A DNA stretch of 64,000 bases from Devosiaceae bacterium (GTDB lineage: Bacteria > Pseudomonadota > Alphaproteobacteria > Rhizobiales > Devosiaceae): positions 1 through 64,000 of the forward strand of contig JAKISW010000006.1 of the NCBI GenBank assembly GCA_021648375.1. Reading direction: 5' to 3'. Of this stretch, positions 17,415 through 26,298 are shown piece by piece. A program made the translations under genes and the position numbers. The notes beneath the pieces are model-generated. The model made no database searches, was not told the DNA's origin, and was given only the letters and a program-made list of their open reading frames with translations. Every line of letters begins with the position of its first letter. Position 1 is the stretch's first letter.

Positions 17415-18743
17415 ATGAAAAACTATCTGCGCGGTTCTATTGCCGCAATTGCACTGATGGCGTCTTCAGCCGCAGTGTATTCTCAGGAAACAATTGTCGT
17501 TGTGACTTCGTTCCCCAATTCTATGACCGGACCAATCGAGGCTGCATTTGAAGCTGCCAATCCGGCCTATGATCTGGAAATATTGAACAAGAAAACATCC
17601 GCTGGTGTGAAATATATTCAAGAGTTGGCCGGCGCAAACACTGCTGATATTTTCTGGGCTTCCGCACCTGACGCATTTGAAGTTCTTAAGGGTGACGATC
17701 TGCTGGCCGAAGCAAATGTAAGGTCTGAAGGCATTCCAGATATTATCGGCTCATTCCCCATGAATGATCCAGATGGCAAATATCTTGGTTTTGCTGCTGC
17801 CGGTTATGGCATCATGTGGAACGAGCGCTACCTTGCGGCCAATGATCTGGTGCCGCCACGGGAGTGGGCTGACCTTAAAGATCCATCCTATTTTGGTCAT
17901 GTGGGCATGTCTGCCCCTTCACGCTCCGGAACAACTCATCTAACCGTTGAAACGGTTTTGCAGGGCGAGGGCTGGGATGCTGGCTGGGCCGAATGGAAAT
18001 GGATTGCCGGAAACTTCTTAACCGTCACCGAACGCAGTTTTGGCGTTCCTGATGGTGTTAACACCGGCAATTTCGGCATTGGTGTCGTGATTGACTTTTT
18101 TGGATTTTCGTCAAAAGCTTCCGGCTTTCCGGTTGATTTTGTCTATCCATCAGTAACGGCGCTGGTTCCGGCCAACATTGCCCTTATTCAGGATGCACCA
18201 AACCCTGATGGCGCGGTTGCCTTTATCGAATATCTTTTGACCCCCGAGGGCCAGGAAGTGTTGCTCGATCCGGCTATTATGCGCTTGCCGATCAATCCTG
18301 CAACCTATGCAAATGCCCCCGAAGGCTTCCCCAATCCATTTGAGGACAGCTCGATTGGTGCTGCCGTCAATTTTGACGTGGCCAAATCAGGAGCCCGCTA
18401 TAATCTGGTCAACTCGATGTTTGACGTGATGATCACCTATCGTTTGAACGATCTTCGCGATGCGGTGCGGGCTGTGCAACTGGCTGAAATCAAGCATGCT
18501 GATGGCTCAAATGCCGAGGCGATGGCTTTGATTGCCGAGGCTCGGGCTTTGATCGAAGAAAATCCGATTGATGAAGCCACAAGTCTTGATCCGGCATTTG
18601 CTGCGATCTTTACCAAACGGCGCAAGGCTGAAACTGACGAAATTGAAGAACGTCAGGCTGAAGTTGAGCAGCGCTGGGATACGATGGTTGTTGAAAATTA
18701 CCGTCGCGCTCAGGAGCTGGCCGAACAGGCAGTGGCGCTTTAA
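17415..18743 (+). CDS. ABC transporter substrate-binding protein, Fe(III)/hexose-phosphate (AfuA-like) type
   Basis: Periplasmic binding protein, 442 residues. The signal peptide (YLRGSIAAIALMASSAAVYSQ) precedes a family-1 fold beginning ETIVVVTSFPNSMTGPIEAAFE. It contains ASAPDAFEVL, the SAPSRSGTTHLTVE ligand-loop region and a charged helical C-terminus (EIEERQAEVEQRW). Family members are often labelled iron(III)-binding, but several, such as Actinobacillus AfuA, bind sugar phosphates. Linkage to a PgtBA-like regulator favours a phosphorylated ligand (inference). I chose ATG 17415 because AAGGGAGGA lies just upstream; the in-frame region before it lacks a signal peptide. A stem-loop separates it from the permease gene. 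Confidence 0.9.
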   Translation: MKNYLRGSIAAIALMASSAAVYSQETIVVVTSFPNSMTGPIEAAFEAANPAYDLEILNKKTSAGVKYIQELAGANTADIFWASAPDAFEVLKGDDLLAEANVRSEGIPDIIGSFPMNDPDGKYLGFAAAGYGIMWNERYLAANDLVPPREWADLKDPSYFGHVGMSAPSRSGTTHLTVETVLQGEGWDAGWAEWKWIAGNFLTVTERSFGVPDGVNTGNFGIGVVIDFFGFSSKASGFPVDFVYPSVTALVPANIALIQDAPNPDGAVAFIEYLLTPEGQEVLLDPAIMRLPINPATYANAPEGFPNPFEDSSIGAAVNFDVAKSGARYNLVNSMFDVMITYRLNDLRDAVRAVQLAEIKHADGSNAEAMALIAEARALIEENPIDEATSLDPAFAAIFTKRRKAETDEIEERQAEVEQRWDTMVVENYRRAQELAEQAVAL

Positions 18744-18768
18744 TCGCAACTGCGAAGTAGTGCCAATT

Positions 18769-18793
18769 TTGGGGGCGGCATGTCTGCCCCCAA
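18769..18793 (+). promoter_or_regulatory. Intercistronic stem-loop after the binding-protein gene
   Basis: TTGGGGGC and GCCCCCAA arms (8 bp) with a nine-base loop, not followed by a T-run. Such structures often stabilise binding-protein mRNA relative to the downstream permease mRNA. It fits here because the permease starts about 90 bases later. Confidence 0.6.
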
Positions 18794-18884
18794 TACCAAG
18801 GTGTCTTACGGGCAGATTGCTCAGTGATGATGCCTGACAGTTGCATAATTTGATGGTCACCCCCTTAATCCACGGACAGATTTT

Positions 18885-20636
18885 ATGAAAAAAACGCCCT
18901 CTCAACCGGCGAAAAGCAAGTCACTTGTCGACAGGTTGCCATCATTTTTATTTCCAAGACTTAGCGGCATGGCGCTGGTTGCCATTATGATCGCAGTGTT
19001 ATTGACGGGTTTGTTGATTGTTCCGGTTTTACAGGTTGTTTATGTGGCCTTTTTAGACCCGAATTCCGGGGCGCTAACTCTCAATAATTTTAGGGATTTC
19101 TTCGGATCATCCCTGTTTAGAGAGAGTTTTTGGAACTCTTTTTATGTCTCTGCAATGTCGGTAATTTTTGCCACGATGATTGCCCTGCCTCTGGCCTATA
19201 TCACCACCCGATTTAATTTTGCCGGCTCGGTTATCATTCAAAGCCTTGGATTTATTCCCCTGATTATGCCCCCGTTTGTCGGGGCAGTTGCCATGCAGCT
19301 GATATTTGGCCGCAACGGCACCGTAAACCTGTTGCTCAGAGATAATTTTGGTATCACATTGCCATTCATGGACGGGCTGAACGGGGTTATTCTGGTGCAA
19401 AGCATCCACTATTTCCCGTTTATTCTCATTAATCTATCCACGGCTTTGCGCAATATTGATCGCTCCATGGAAGAGGCTGCGCAAAATCTTGGCTCCAGTG
19501 GTATGCGCCTGTTCCGCCGAATTGTTTTTCCCCTGGCGGCTCCGGGATATATTGCCGGTGCTGTTTTGGTTTTTATCAAGGTATTTGACGATCTTGGCAC
19601 CCCCCTGCTGCTCAACGTCAACAATATGCTGGCACCGCAGGCATTTTTGCGCATTACCTCAATCGGCATCAGCGACCCGATGGGCTATGTGATTTCATTC
19701 ATTCTGGTAGCGTTTTCAATTTTCTCTCTGTGGGTATCGTTTTTATTCATGCGCGGAAAAGACTATTCAACCGTGCAAAAAGGCGGCGGCGGATTGGCCA
19801 AGCGTGACCTGTCCACAGGTGAAAAATGGTTGGCCTATGGCGCGGTTACACTAATCCTGATATTTGTTCTTTCTCCCCATATAGGATTGTTATTATTGGC
19901 TTTTGGCACCATCTGGTCCTTTGCCCCCCTGCCCGATGGTTATACAATGCAAAATTTTGTCACCATGTGGGAAACCAGCGGAACCTATATTAAAAACACT
20001 GTGCTTTATGCGGGATTGGCCGCGCTGGCCGACGTAATCATTGGCACCGCCATTGCCTATATAGTATTGCGGACAAAACTCGTTGGAAGAAAAATGCTCG
20101 ACTATATGTCCACCGCATCGCTTGCGGTGCCTGGAGTTGTGCTCGGCATTGGCTATCTGCGCCTGTTCCACGGGGTAAATGTGCCCTTTAGCGATCAGCC
20201 TATGGCCAGCTGGTGGGTGATTATTGCCCTGGCCCTGATGATCCGACGCCTGCCCTATGCGGTGCGCGCCTGTATGGCAGCATTACAACAGGTTAGTGTT
20301 TCGCTGGAAGAAGCTGCAGAAAATATGGGCGCAGATAAAGCCAGCAGCATCAGACGCATTGTAATTCCTTTGATGACCGGGGGAATTCTGGCTGGATTTG
20401 TCACCAGCTTTGCCACCGCAGCAGTTGAACTTTCAGCGACCATCATGCTGGTGTCTTCCAATTCAGATGCGCCGCTTTCCTATGGAATTTATCAGTTCAT
20501 GCAAACGCCATCCGGGCGCGGTGCCGGAGCGGCCCTGGGCATTGTAGCGGTGGTAATTGTTGGACTTGGAACATATGCGTCGCAGCTTTTCATCGAACGC
20601 GACAAAAAAATGAAATCCACCAATCAGGAACATTAG
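18885..20636 (+). CDS. ABC transporter permease, fused two-domain FbpB/AfuB type
   Basis: Inner-membrane protein of 583 residues with two tandem permease domains, giving about twelve membrane helices. Each half carries an EAA loop for ATPase contact: EEAAQNLGSSGMRLFRRIVFPL (about 199-220) in the first and EEAAENMGADKASSIRRIV (about 474-492) in the second. The fused arrangement is usual for ferric-ion-type and hexose-phosphate (AfuB) importers, so one polypeptide makes the whole channel. The N-terminus (KKTPSQPAKSKS) is basic and cytoplasmic. It lies between the binding-protein gene and the ATPase gene on the same strand. Confidence 0.92.
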   Translation: MKKTPSQPAKSKSLVDRLPSFLFPRLSGMALVAIMIAVLLTGLLIVPVLQVVYVAFLDPNSGALTLNNFRDFFGSSLFRESFWNSFYVSAMSVIFATMIALPLAYITTRFNFAGSVIIQSLGFIPLIMPPFVGAVAMQLIFGRNGTVNLLLRDNFGITLPFMDGLNGVILVQSIHYFPFILINLSTALRNIDRSMEEAAQNLGSSGMRLFRRIVFPLAAPGYIAGAVLVFIKVFDDLGTPLLLNVNNMLAPQAFLRITSIGISDPMGYVISFILVAFSIFSLWVSFLFMRGKDYSTVQKGGGGLAKRDLSTGEKWLAYGAVTLILIFVLSPHIGLLLLAFGTIWSFAPLPDGYTMQNFVTMWETSGTYIKNTVLYAGLAALADVIIGTAIAYIVLRTKLVGRKMLDYMSTASLAVPGVVLGIGYLRLFHGVNVPFSDQPMASWWVIIALALMIRRLPYAVRACMAALQQVSVSLEEAAENMGADKASSIRRIVIPLMTGGILAGFVTSFATAAVELSATIMLVSSNSDAPLSYGIYQFMQTPSGRGAGAALGIVAVVIVGLGTYASQLFIERDKKMKSTNQEH

Positions 20637-20709
20637 GGCAGGCCCCTTAGAAATATTACCTGATTGGATTGTAAAAAAAATGCGCGGTAAAGTGCAAAAG
20701 GAAACTACA

Positions 20710-21774
20710 ATGAAAAACAAATTTTTGGTTGGAATTGAAATTAAGGACCTGTTCCTGTCCTTTGGACCCACTGAGGTATTGACCGGGGTTAATCTGACAA
20801 TTGAGCCGGGGGAATTTTTTGCTTTTCTTGGTCCATCCGGTTCGGGAAAATCCACTCTTTTAAGAGCTATTGCAGGATTTGGCCCCCGTCCAAGCGGTTC
20901 CATTCATATTGATGGAAAGGATATTGTGGATCTGCCGCCCTGGAAAAGAAACGTGGGCATGGTTTTTCAATCCTATGCTCTTTGGCCCCATATGTCGGTG
21001 CGTGACAATGTCTCGTTCGGGCTGGTTGAGAAAAAAATGCCCAAATCTGAAATTGGCCCACGGGTTGATTCAGCGCTTGATCTGGTAGGATTGCGAGATC
21101 TTGCCGATCGCATGCCCAATCAGCTTTCGGGCGGGCAGCAGCAACGTATTGCGCTGGCAAGAACCGTGGTGACCGAACCTAAGGTATTACTTCTTGATGA
21201 GCCTCTTTCAAACCTTGATGCGTCTCTTCGGGTGCAGATGCGGCGCGAATTGCTGGCTTTACAGCGCAAGCTCGGCCTGACAACAATTTTTGTAACCCAC
21301 GATCAAGAAGAAGCAAACACCACATCCGACAGGATGGCAGTGCTGGATGGGGGAGTAATTCAGCAAATCGGCACCCCGCAAATGCTTTATGACAATCCTT
21401 CAAACCACTTTGTCGCCAATTTTTTGGGCACAGCAAACATATTGAATGGTGAAGTGAAAAAGAGCGGCGAAGATTTGCATTTTATAACCAACGCCGGCGA
21501 TGCTTTTTCTCTGCAAGAGGGAAATCCGGGCAAGGGCTCCATTGTTCTTCGGCCGCAAAACATCAGTATTGTAAAAAAGCCCGGCCCGGACACTATCAAA
21601 GGCACTATCCGCCATCGGGAGTTTCTGGGCAGTCAGGTTAGATATCTCATTGATGCGGCGGGAACCGAGATCGTCGTTGATCAAAGCCATAGTGCCGGAA
21701 TTGACTGGGTGGAAACCGGCACTTCAGTATTGCTGAAAGTAAACACCAAATCCGCTATTGTTATAAAGGACTGA
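20710..21774 (+). CDS. ABC transporter ATP-binding protein, FbpC/AfuC type
   Basis: ATPase of the preceding importer, 354 residues. Walker A GPSGSGKST (about residue 44), Q-loop VFQSYALWPH, signature LSGGQQQR (about 140) and Walker B VLLLDEPLSNLD are present, with His in FVTHDQEE. A C-terminal TOBE-like regulatory domain (about 240-354) follows. ATG 20710 is preferred to ATG 20680 because AAAAGGAAA lies before it and the protein then begins at the normal position. It ends the six-gene sensor/transport block. Confidence 0.9.
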   Translation: MKNKFLVGIEIKDLFLSFGPTEVLTGVNLTIEPGEFFAFLGPSGSGKSTLLRAIAGFGPRPSGSIHIDGKDIVDLPPWKRNVGMVFQSYALWPHMSVRDNVSFGLVEKKMPKSEIGPRVDSALDLVGLRDLADRMPNQLSGGQQQRIALARTVVTEPKVLLLDEPLSNLDASLRVQMRRELLALQRKLGLTTIFVTHDQEEANTTSDRMAVLDGGVIQQIGTPQMLYDNPSNHFVANFLGTANILNGEVKKSGEDLHFITNAGDAFSLQEGNPGKGSIVLRPQNISIVKKPGPDTIKGTIRHREFLGSQVRYLIDAAGTEIVVDQSHSAGIDWVETGTSVLLKVNTKSAIVIKD

Positions 21775-21875
21775 TTTCATCAAAATCTAAAAAAGCGGTT
21801 TTTAATACTGGTCAGAAACAGACATGGTCTTTTTTGAGCAATTCCCAAACCGGCTGATGTTTGCTTAAATGGGGC

Positions 21876-22457
21876 ATGTTGGATTTTGATATATGTAATG
21901 AAGCCCGGCTGCGCCGCGATGCAGCATATGATGGCGTTTTTTTTATCACCGTGAAAACCACCCGAATATATTGCCGACCAGTTTGTCCAGCCCGACAGCC
22001 AAAGACTGAAAATATCAGGTTTTATCCCAGCGCTGCTGCATGTGAGCAGGCCGGATATCGCCCCTGCCTGCGCTGCCGACCGGAGACCGCGCCGTTTTCT
22101 GCCGCATGGAACGGCACCAAAACCACCGTCGAGCGGGCATTGCGGCTGATCAACAAGGGTGACCTTGATGATACGGAGCTGGAAATTTTTGCCTCACGAC
22201 TTGGCATTGGCGCACGCCATCTTACCCGCTTATTTCGGACCCATCTGGGCACAACTCCGGGGCAGCTGGCCAAAACTGCCCGTGTGCAAAGGGCAAAACG
22301 CCTGCTGGATGAAACAGACCTGTCAATGATCGAAATTGCATATAATGCCGGGTTCAAATCCTTAAGACGATTCAATGCTGTTTTCAAAGAAACCTATCGT
22401 CGTCCGCCAAGCGCAATCAAGCGCCGATCATCAAGAAATATTTGCCACCTCCCCTAA
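21876..22457 (+). CDS. AdaA-like methylphosphotriester-DNA transferase / AraC-type regulator
   Basis: 193 residues. The N-terminal Ada metal-binding domain (about 1-75) has FFITVKTTRIYCRPVCPAR and a CLRCRP pair, the four-cysteine zinc site in which one Cys accepts a methyl group from DNA phosphotriesters. An AraC helix-turn-helix region (about 85-180) follows. There is no O6-methylguanine transferase (E. coli Ada) or AlkA glycosylase domain, so it resembles Bacillus AdaA. Methylation would turn it into an activator of alkylation-damage genes (family knowledge), but no such gene is adjacent. ATG 21876 is preferred over TTG 21861. Its stop overlaps the convergent acetyltransferase by four bases. 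Confidence 0.88.
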   Translation: MLDFDICNEARLRRDAAYDGVFFITVKTTRIYCRPVCPARQPKTENIRFYPSAAACEQAGYRPCLRCRPETAPFSAAWNGTKTTVERALRLINKGDLDDTELEIFASRLGIGARHLTRLFRTHLGTTPGQLAKTARVQRAKRLLDETDLSMIEIAYNAGFKSLRRFNAVFKETYRRPPSAIKRRSSRNICHLP

Positions 22458-23053
22458 AGTTTTAGCAGCATAGTCGCAGCAGAAGAAAAACCATACAGAT
22501 GCTTAAGAGGGCCCATCTCTTCAATTCTGATGAGTTCAAACCCCTTGCGCTCATAAAGTGCTCTGGCTCTGGAATTGCTATCAATCACATCAAGACGCAC
22601 AATTTTATAGCCGTTTTGCCGGGCGTGATCGGCAATTGCATCGAGCAATTTGGAGCCAATACCTTTGCCGCGCTGATCAGGGGTAACGGCTATGCCATCC
22701 ATCAACAAAACATCGGATTCAATTTCGCGTTCAAGGACCAATAAGAATATTGTGCGCCAAAGGGCTGAGAAAAAACCATAATGCAGAACAAGGGATGAAA
22801 ATCCGCCACCGATCATTGAACCATTGGCGATTTTAAAGCCTGCAATTCCCAAAATTTTTGATTTGCTGTTGCTGGTATCAATGGCGCAGATGGCAAAAGA
22901 TGGGTCCATCACCTTCTCCAGATAGGAAATGGCCTTTGTCCTTCCGCCCAGCAGCCAGCCGATTTTATTCTCAAAAGCATCAAAATAAATTTTAGCTGCC
23001 GAACTGCGCAAATGCTCTGGAAACCCCATGGAAATTTTTATTTGATCTTTCAT
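22454..23053 (-). CDS. GNAT-family N-acetyltransferase
   Basis: About 199 residues with the GNAT acetyl-CoA site near the C-terminus: MDGIAVTPDQRGKGIGSKLL is motif A, with the QRGKGIG pyrophosphate loop. It is followed by NSRARALYERKGF and a final strand. The N-terminal half has a FFSALWRTIFLLVLE hydrophobic helix. The ATG at 23053 has AGGA seven bases upstream; an in-frame start at 23113 would overlap the upstream hydrolase gene. Substrate unknown. It follows the hydrolase and TetR genes on the same strand and may share their transcript. Confidence 0.85.
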   Translation of the reverse strand: MKDQIKISMGFPEHLRSSAAKIYFDAFENKIGWLLGGRTKAISYLEKVMDPSFAICAIDTSNSKSKILGIAGFKIANGSMIGGGFSSLVLHYGFFSALWRTIFLLVLEREIESDVLLMDGIAVTPDQRGKGIGSKLLDAIADHARQNGYKIVRLDVIDSNSRARALYERKGFELIRIEEMGPLKHLYGFSSAATMLLKL

Positions 23054-23091
23054 CCATTTATCCTGAAAGTTGATTGCAACGAATGCGGCTT

Positions 23092-23943
23092 TTAGTTGAA
23101 CCGGTCCAGCCAATTTTCAAGGGTCATCATATAACCCTTGGGGAAAATTTTCTCGCCGCCGAACCAGATTTTGAACAAAACCATCAAGGAGCTTAATCCC
23201 TCATTTGAGGGCTGGATTTTATCGCTCAACATCAGGGCATGATCGGCCCCCTTTGGGGCAATTTTCATCAGGTCCAGATATGATTGATAGCTATCACCAT
23301 TTTCAAGGCTTAATTCCATTCGGTATTCAAACAAATTTATCCGCTGGATTTCCTGTGGCGAATAGCCCTCGGATTTCAGGCGAATATCTCCGGAATAACG
23401 CGATTGTTCCATCCAGTCGATGGCCCCGGAAATAGAAATAATAAATGCCAGATCATCTCGTATTGCACTTAGCTTTGGCATTACCCATCCGGCCTGAGAA
23501 ATTCCAATCAGGCCAATTGGCGTATCTTGCATATCCGGTAGAGATCGCAAAAAATCCATAGCCGCAGAAACTTCCAAAGCCCGGTCGTCCATGGACTGAA
23601 GCTGCCAGTCCCCTTCTGATGCACCAACTCCGGGCTTGTCCCAGAATAAAGAACACCAACCCTTTTGAGCGAACCGCTGCCAATAGGGTTTGTAATAGCC
23701 AAAATTATCACGCGGAGTTGCCCCCGATCCATGGACAAAAACCAAGCAGGGAGCAGCAGTATTCCCTGCCGGAGTAACCAGGGTCCCCTTGAGTAAATTT
23801 CCATTGCTTATAAAACTGATTTCTTGGCGCAACATTTTATCCTGAGAAGCAAAAACACTAATCGTAAGCAAAGCAAAAGCAAAAACAGCCAACAACAAGG
23901 CCAGTAGATTTTTTTTGCTATCAAAACGAATGTTAGCCATCAT
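23092..23943 (-). CDS. Exported alpha/beta hydrolase
   Basis: 283 residues. An N-terminal hydrophobic segment (LLALLLAVFAFALLTISVFA) serves as signal peptide or anchor, so the enzyme probably works outside the cytoplasm. The alpha/beta-hydrolase core shows the oxyanion HGSG (71-74), GVGASEGDW and the nucleophile elbow GISQAG with Ser149. A candidate catalytic His lies in ADHALML. AGGGAG precedes the ATG pair at 23943. The family covers esterases, peptidases and lipases; the substrate cannot be told. It lies 22 bases after the TetR gene, suggesting co-transcription. Confidence 0.85.
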   Translation of the reverse strand: MMANIRFDSKKNLLALLLAVFAFALLTISVFASQDKMLRQEISFISNGNLLKGTLVTPAGNTAAPCLVFVHGSGATPRDNFGYYKPYWQRFAQKGWCSLFWDKPGVGASEGDWQLQSMDDRALEVSAAMDFLRSLPDMQDTPIGLIGISQAGWVMPKLSAIRDDLAFIISISGAIDWMEQSRYSGDIRLKSEGYSPQEIQRINLFEYRMELSLENGDSYQSYLDLMKIAPKGADHALMLSDKIQPSNEGLSSLMVLFKIWFGGEKIFPKGYMMTLENWLDRFN

Positions 23944-23965
23944 TCAAACTCCCTGCCTGCCATGC

Positions 23966-24565
23966 TCAAACAGGCGCCAAGAACCGGCGAACAAAATAAA
24001 CGAAGGATTTAACGGTCTTTTCTTTAGGTGGAGATGCAAGGCTGGTTGAGCGCAAAGTAATTCCATCAAACATGGCAAGAATGACATATACCGCGCCCTT
24101 GACGTTAAGGTCTTTGTTTACTGTTCCCTGCTTTTGTCCGGCTTTAAGCGCTTTAATCATGGCAGTTTGCAATTGGGTATCATTGCTTTGAAATAACTCC
24201 GCCATGGCTGGGTTTCGAGAGGTTTCCGCGCTAATTTCAATCGCTAAGCGGCCATATTCTCGGTTGCTCAAAATCGCAATGATCGAGGGGAGCGCCTGAC
24301 ACAGACCCTCGACCACATCAACTGAATTATCCAGATGGGTAATGAGCTGTTCATTGGCATTCTTTTCGCTTTCAGCCATAGCCAGAATAACTGCATCTTT
24401 GCTGGCGAAATAACGATAGAGGGCACCGGCGCTGATATTTGCTGCATCACAAATTTCCTGCATGCTTGTTTGGTGAATGCCTTTTTTAGCAAAGCATTTT
24501 GCTGCGGCACTAATAATTTGTGTTTTTCTGCGCTTGTGCAGATTTTGATCGAGGGTTCTTGCCAT
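23966..24565 (-). CDS. TetR-family transcriptional regulator
   Basis: 199 residues. The N-terminal helix-turn-helix (about 25-65) reads SMQEICDAANISAGALYRYFASKDAV, typical of TetR repressors; the rest is an all-helical ligand/dimer domain. It heads a minus-strand group with the exported hydrolase and acetyltransferase. A GAACATTCA box lies 19 bases upstream of its start, and a matching perfect palindrome TGAACGTTCA precedes the divergent secreted-protein gene. This suggests it represses itself and the divergent gene (inference). Ligand unknown. Confidence 0.9.
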   Translation of the reverse strand: MARTLDQNLHKRRKTQIISAAAKCFAKKGIHQTSMQEICDAANISAGALYRYFASKDAVILAMAESEKNANEQLITHLDNSVDVVEGLCQALPSIIAILSNREYGRLAIEISAETSRNPAMAELFQSNDTQLQTAMIKALKAGQKQGTVNKDLNVKGAVYVILAMFDGITLRSTSLASPPKEKTVKSFVYFVRRFLAPV

Positions 24566-24583
24566 GACAATTCTTTCATAAAG

Positions 24584-24593
24584 CGAACATTCA
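24584..24593. promoter_or_regulatory. Candidate TetR operator, proximal copy
   Basis: CGAACATTCA differs at two of ten positions from the perfect palindrome TGAACGTTCA at 24818-24827. It sits just upstream of the TetR start. Confidence 0.45.
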
Positions 24594-24662
24594 TTCTATT
24601 ATATGGGCTAATTTGAATAATTCAAGATCAGAGGAGCAAATACCAAATATTGAATTCACCAA

Positions 24663-24692
24663 GGCCAGTGTTCACTGGGCCAGTATTCACTG
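24663..24692. repeat. 15-base tandem repeat containing quasi-palindromes
   Basis: GGCCAGTGTTCACTG (24663-24677) is followed directly by GGCCAGTATTCACTG (24678-24692), 14 of 15 identical. The first unit contains the palindrome CAGTG-TT-CACTG. It lies midway between the TetR gene and the divergent secreted-protein gene, so it may be a second regulator site. Confidence 0.6.
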
Positions 24693-24817
24693 AGTCATTT
24701 ATCAATGGCTCACAAGGTCAGGAGCCATCGCTCAGCCAGATAACAAGCTCTGCAATCATACGGCTTGCAATTTGTCCCACAGAAATAGTGATTTGAATTG
24801 CCATTCACGCTAAGTAA

Positions 24818-24827
24818 TGAACGTTCA
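24818..24827. promoter_or_regulatory. Candidate TetR operator, distal copy
   Basis: TGAACGTTCA is a perfect 10-base palindrome about 80 bases upstream of the likely start of the secreted-protein gene, and matches the box before the TetR gene at eight of ten positions. Confidence 0.5.
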
Positions 24828-24908
24828 CGTTTAAAATCTCCCAATTATCCTCTATTTGGGCAAATTTATCGGCAAAAACACTGTTTTAAGAAACACAGGT
24901 CAGGTTCC

Positions 24909-25946
24909 TTGCTCAAAAATATTTTAATATTTGGATTTATGTTGTTGGCAATCATTGGCGCTGCGGCGCCTTCAAACGCACAAATATCTAGCGCACCACA
25001 ATTTCAACAACCCTTTTCATCCAGTTCTGTCTGGAGGCGACCTATCCCAAGAAACGCTACCTATTTTGATGTTAGTGACGCTATTTGGGGGGAACCTTCT
25101 CTGGCACCCAACAGGGTTAGTATCGAGCAAATCACCATCATTTACGTCGATGAAAACCAGCCAGAGGTCAATATTGTAAAATCGCGCGGCTGGTTTATGC
25201 CAAAACGTGCGCAAACCGATGGGCAGGTTTTTTATACCCGTCGCTTTGCACCCGATACAGGAATAAATGTCAGATATCCCTCAACCGCCAACGCTTCATT
25301 TGTGATTATTGACCCAAAAACTTCATTAGCCACCGAAGGCTCTGCCGGCTGGCGCGATCCGGGTGGAGATTTGATTACATTTTACGACGAACCACGGGTC
25401 CATAATATTGACCTGAAGGGAGATGGGCTTTTCGGCACGCTTGGCTCCGGCCTTCCCGCACTGGGCGGTTTGATCCGCGCCGGGGAAATCAATAATGGTA
25501 TAAATCACTCGATCGCCATTGCCATGGGCAGCAGCAGATTTTCAAAAACCAACCATTTTGTTGCCCCCGCCTGGCGCGCCGATGGTTTTTCATCCAGCAT
25601 TTTTAACGGATATTTGGGCACAAATCCGCGCTACACAATGGGAACTTTGCTGGCCATTCCCTATTCCATAAACATTGATGCAATTGAGTGGAACACGCCG
25701 CAGGGGTACATTTTAGCCAAATCCAGCCAGCAATATGGCTGGATTATTGTTGATTCAGGTGATGGCGGTCTTGGCGATGACCAGATGAAACTTAATACGA
25801 GCCGTATTGCTGCTGTAAATGATTTTGGAGTTCTGGTTAACCCGGATACTGACGAGCTATATGTCGGCGAAGCAAAATTTGATGTTGTCGGACTTGAAAA
25901 AGATGTTATCGCAATCATGAAACTGGTGATGGCAACCACGAAATAG
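24909..25946 (+). CDS. Secreted protein of unknown function
   Basis: About 345 residues if it begins at TTG 24909, after an AGG-rich stretch. This gives a good signal peptide (LKNILIFGFMLLAIIGAAAPSNAQ); ATG 24939 is an alternative. The mature part contains SSSSVWRRPIPRNATYFD near the start, repeated WRDPGGDL/GLFGTLGSGLPALGG segments and a central NNGINHSIAIAMG stretch containing a His. Towards the end is YGWIIVDSGDGGLGDDQ, with closely spaced acids. I do not recognise the family. The spacing of Gly, Asp and aromatic residues suggests a beta-rich extracellular fold. It is divergent from a TetR gene, with shared palindromic boxes between. Confidence 0.7.
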   Translation: MLKNILIFGFMLLAIIGAAAPSNAQISSAPQFQQPFSSSSVWRRPIPRNATYFDVSDAIWGEPSLAPNRVSIEQITIIYVDENQPEVNIVKSRGWFMPKRAQTDGQVFYTRRFAPDTGINVRYPSTANASFVIIDPKTSLATEGSAGWRDPGGDLITFYDEPRVHNIDLKGDGLFGTLGSGLPALGGLIRAGEINNGINHSIAIAMGSSRFSKTNHFVAPAWRADGFSSSIFNGYLGTNPRYTMGTLLAIPYSINIDAIEWNTPQGYILAKSSQQYGWIIVDSGDGGLGDDQMKLNTSRIAAVNDFGVLVNPDTDELYVGEAKFDVVGLEKDVIAIMKLVMATTK

Positions 25947-26070
25947 GGTTGGTGCAATCAAGCGGGCAAACGCATCGCAGCGCCTGAAGGTATTACAAAG
26001 ATTTTGCACCGATTTTTATATAGTGTGTTTTCTCAGTCAACCCGGCCATTTTTGATCAAATTATCCGCCT

Positions 26071-26175
26071 AGGGCCTATCACGTTTTGATAGAATCAAAA
26101 CGTGGCCCTAAATCTTTGTTTTGTCGCGCTTTCGAACCGGATAACCGGATCCACTTATCCTGAAAACGCTCTAAA
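26071..26175. repeat. Palindromic intergenic element, second type, forward copy
   Basis: Begins with a strong hairpin, CACGTTTTGAT and ATCAAAACGTG around an AGA loop (26080-26104), extended by AGGGCC/GGCCCT. TTTTGTCGCGCTTTCGAACCGGATAACCGG then runs to CGCTCTAA. A related inverted copy lies at 28934-29045 and a fragment at about 5713-5730. It fills most of the gap between the secreted-protein gene and ubiT. A TTTGATCAAA palindrome lies just before it (26051-26060). Confidence 0.7.
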
Positions 26176-26298
26176 TCAAAATTTTCAGCAAAAATTATGT
26201 TGTAAATTTTTTGAATTAAGCGCACGTATAACAAACATTTCCCAAAAGAAGCAGGCACGAATTCTAATTCGTACCTTTACCTGACGAAGGGATATATC

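Noticed and set aside
21775..21875. AAAAAGCGGTTTTT considered as a terminator after the Afu-like ATPase gene
   Set aside because: Stem would be only A-T pairs with a four-base loop; too weak to call.
26051..26060. TTTGATCAAA before ubiT considered as an FNR box
   Set aside because: Only one TTGAT half-site; the four-base-spaced ATCAA half is missing, and it lies about 240 bases before ubiT.
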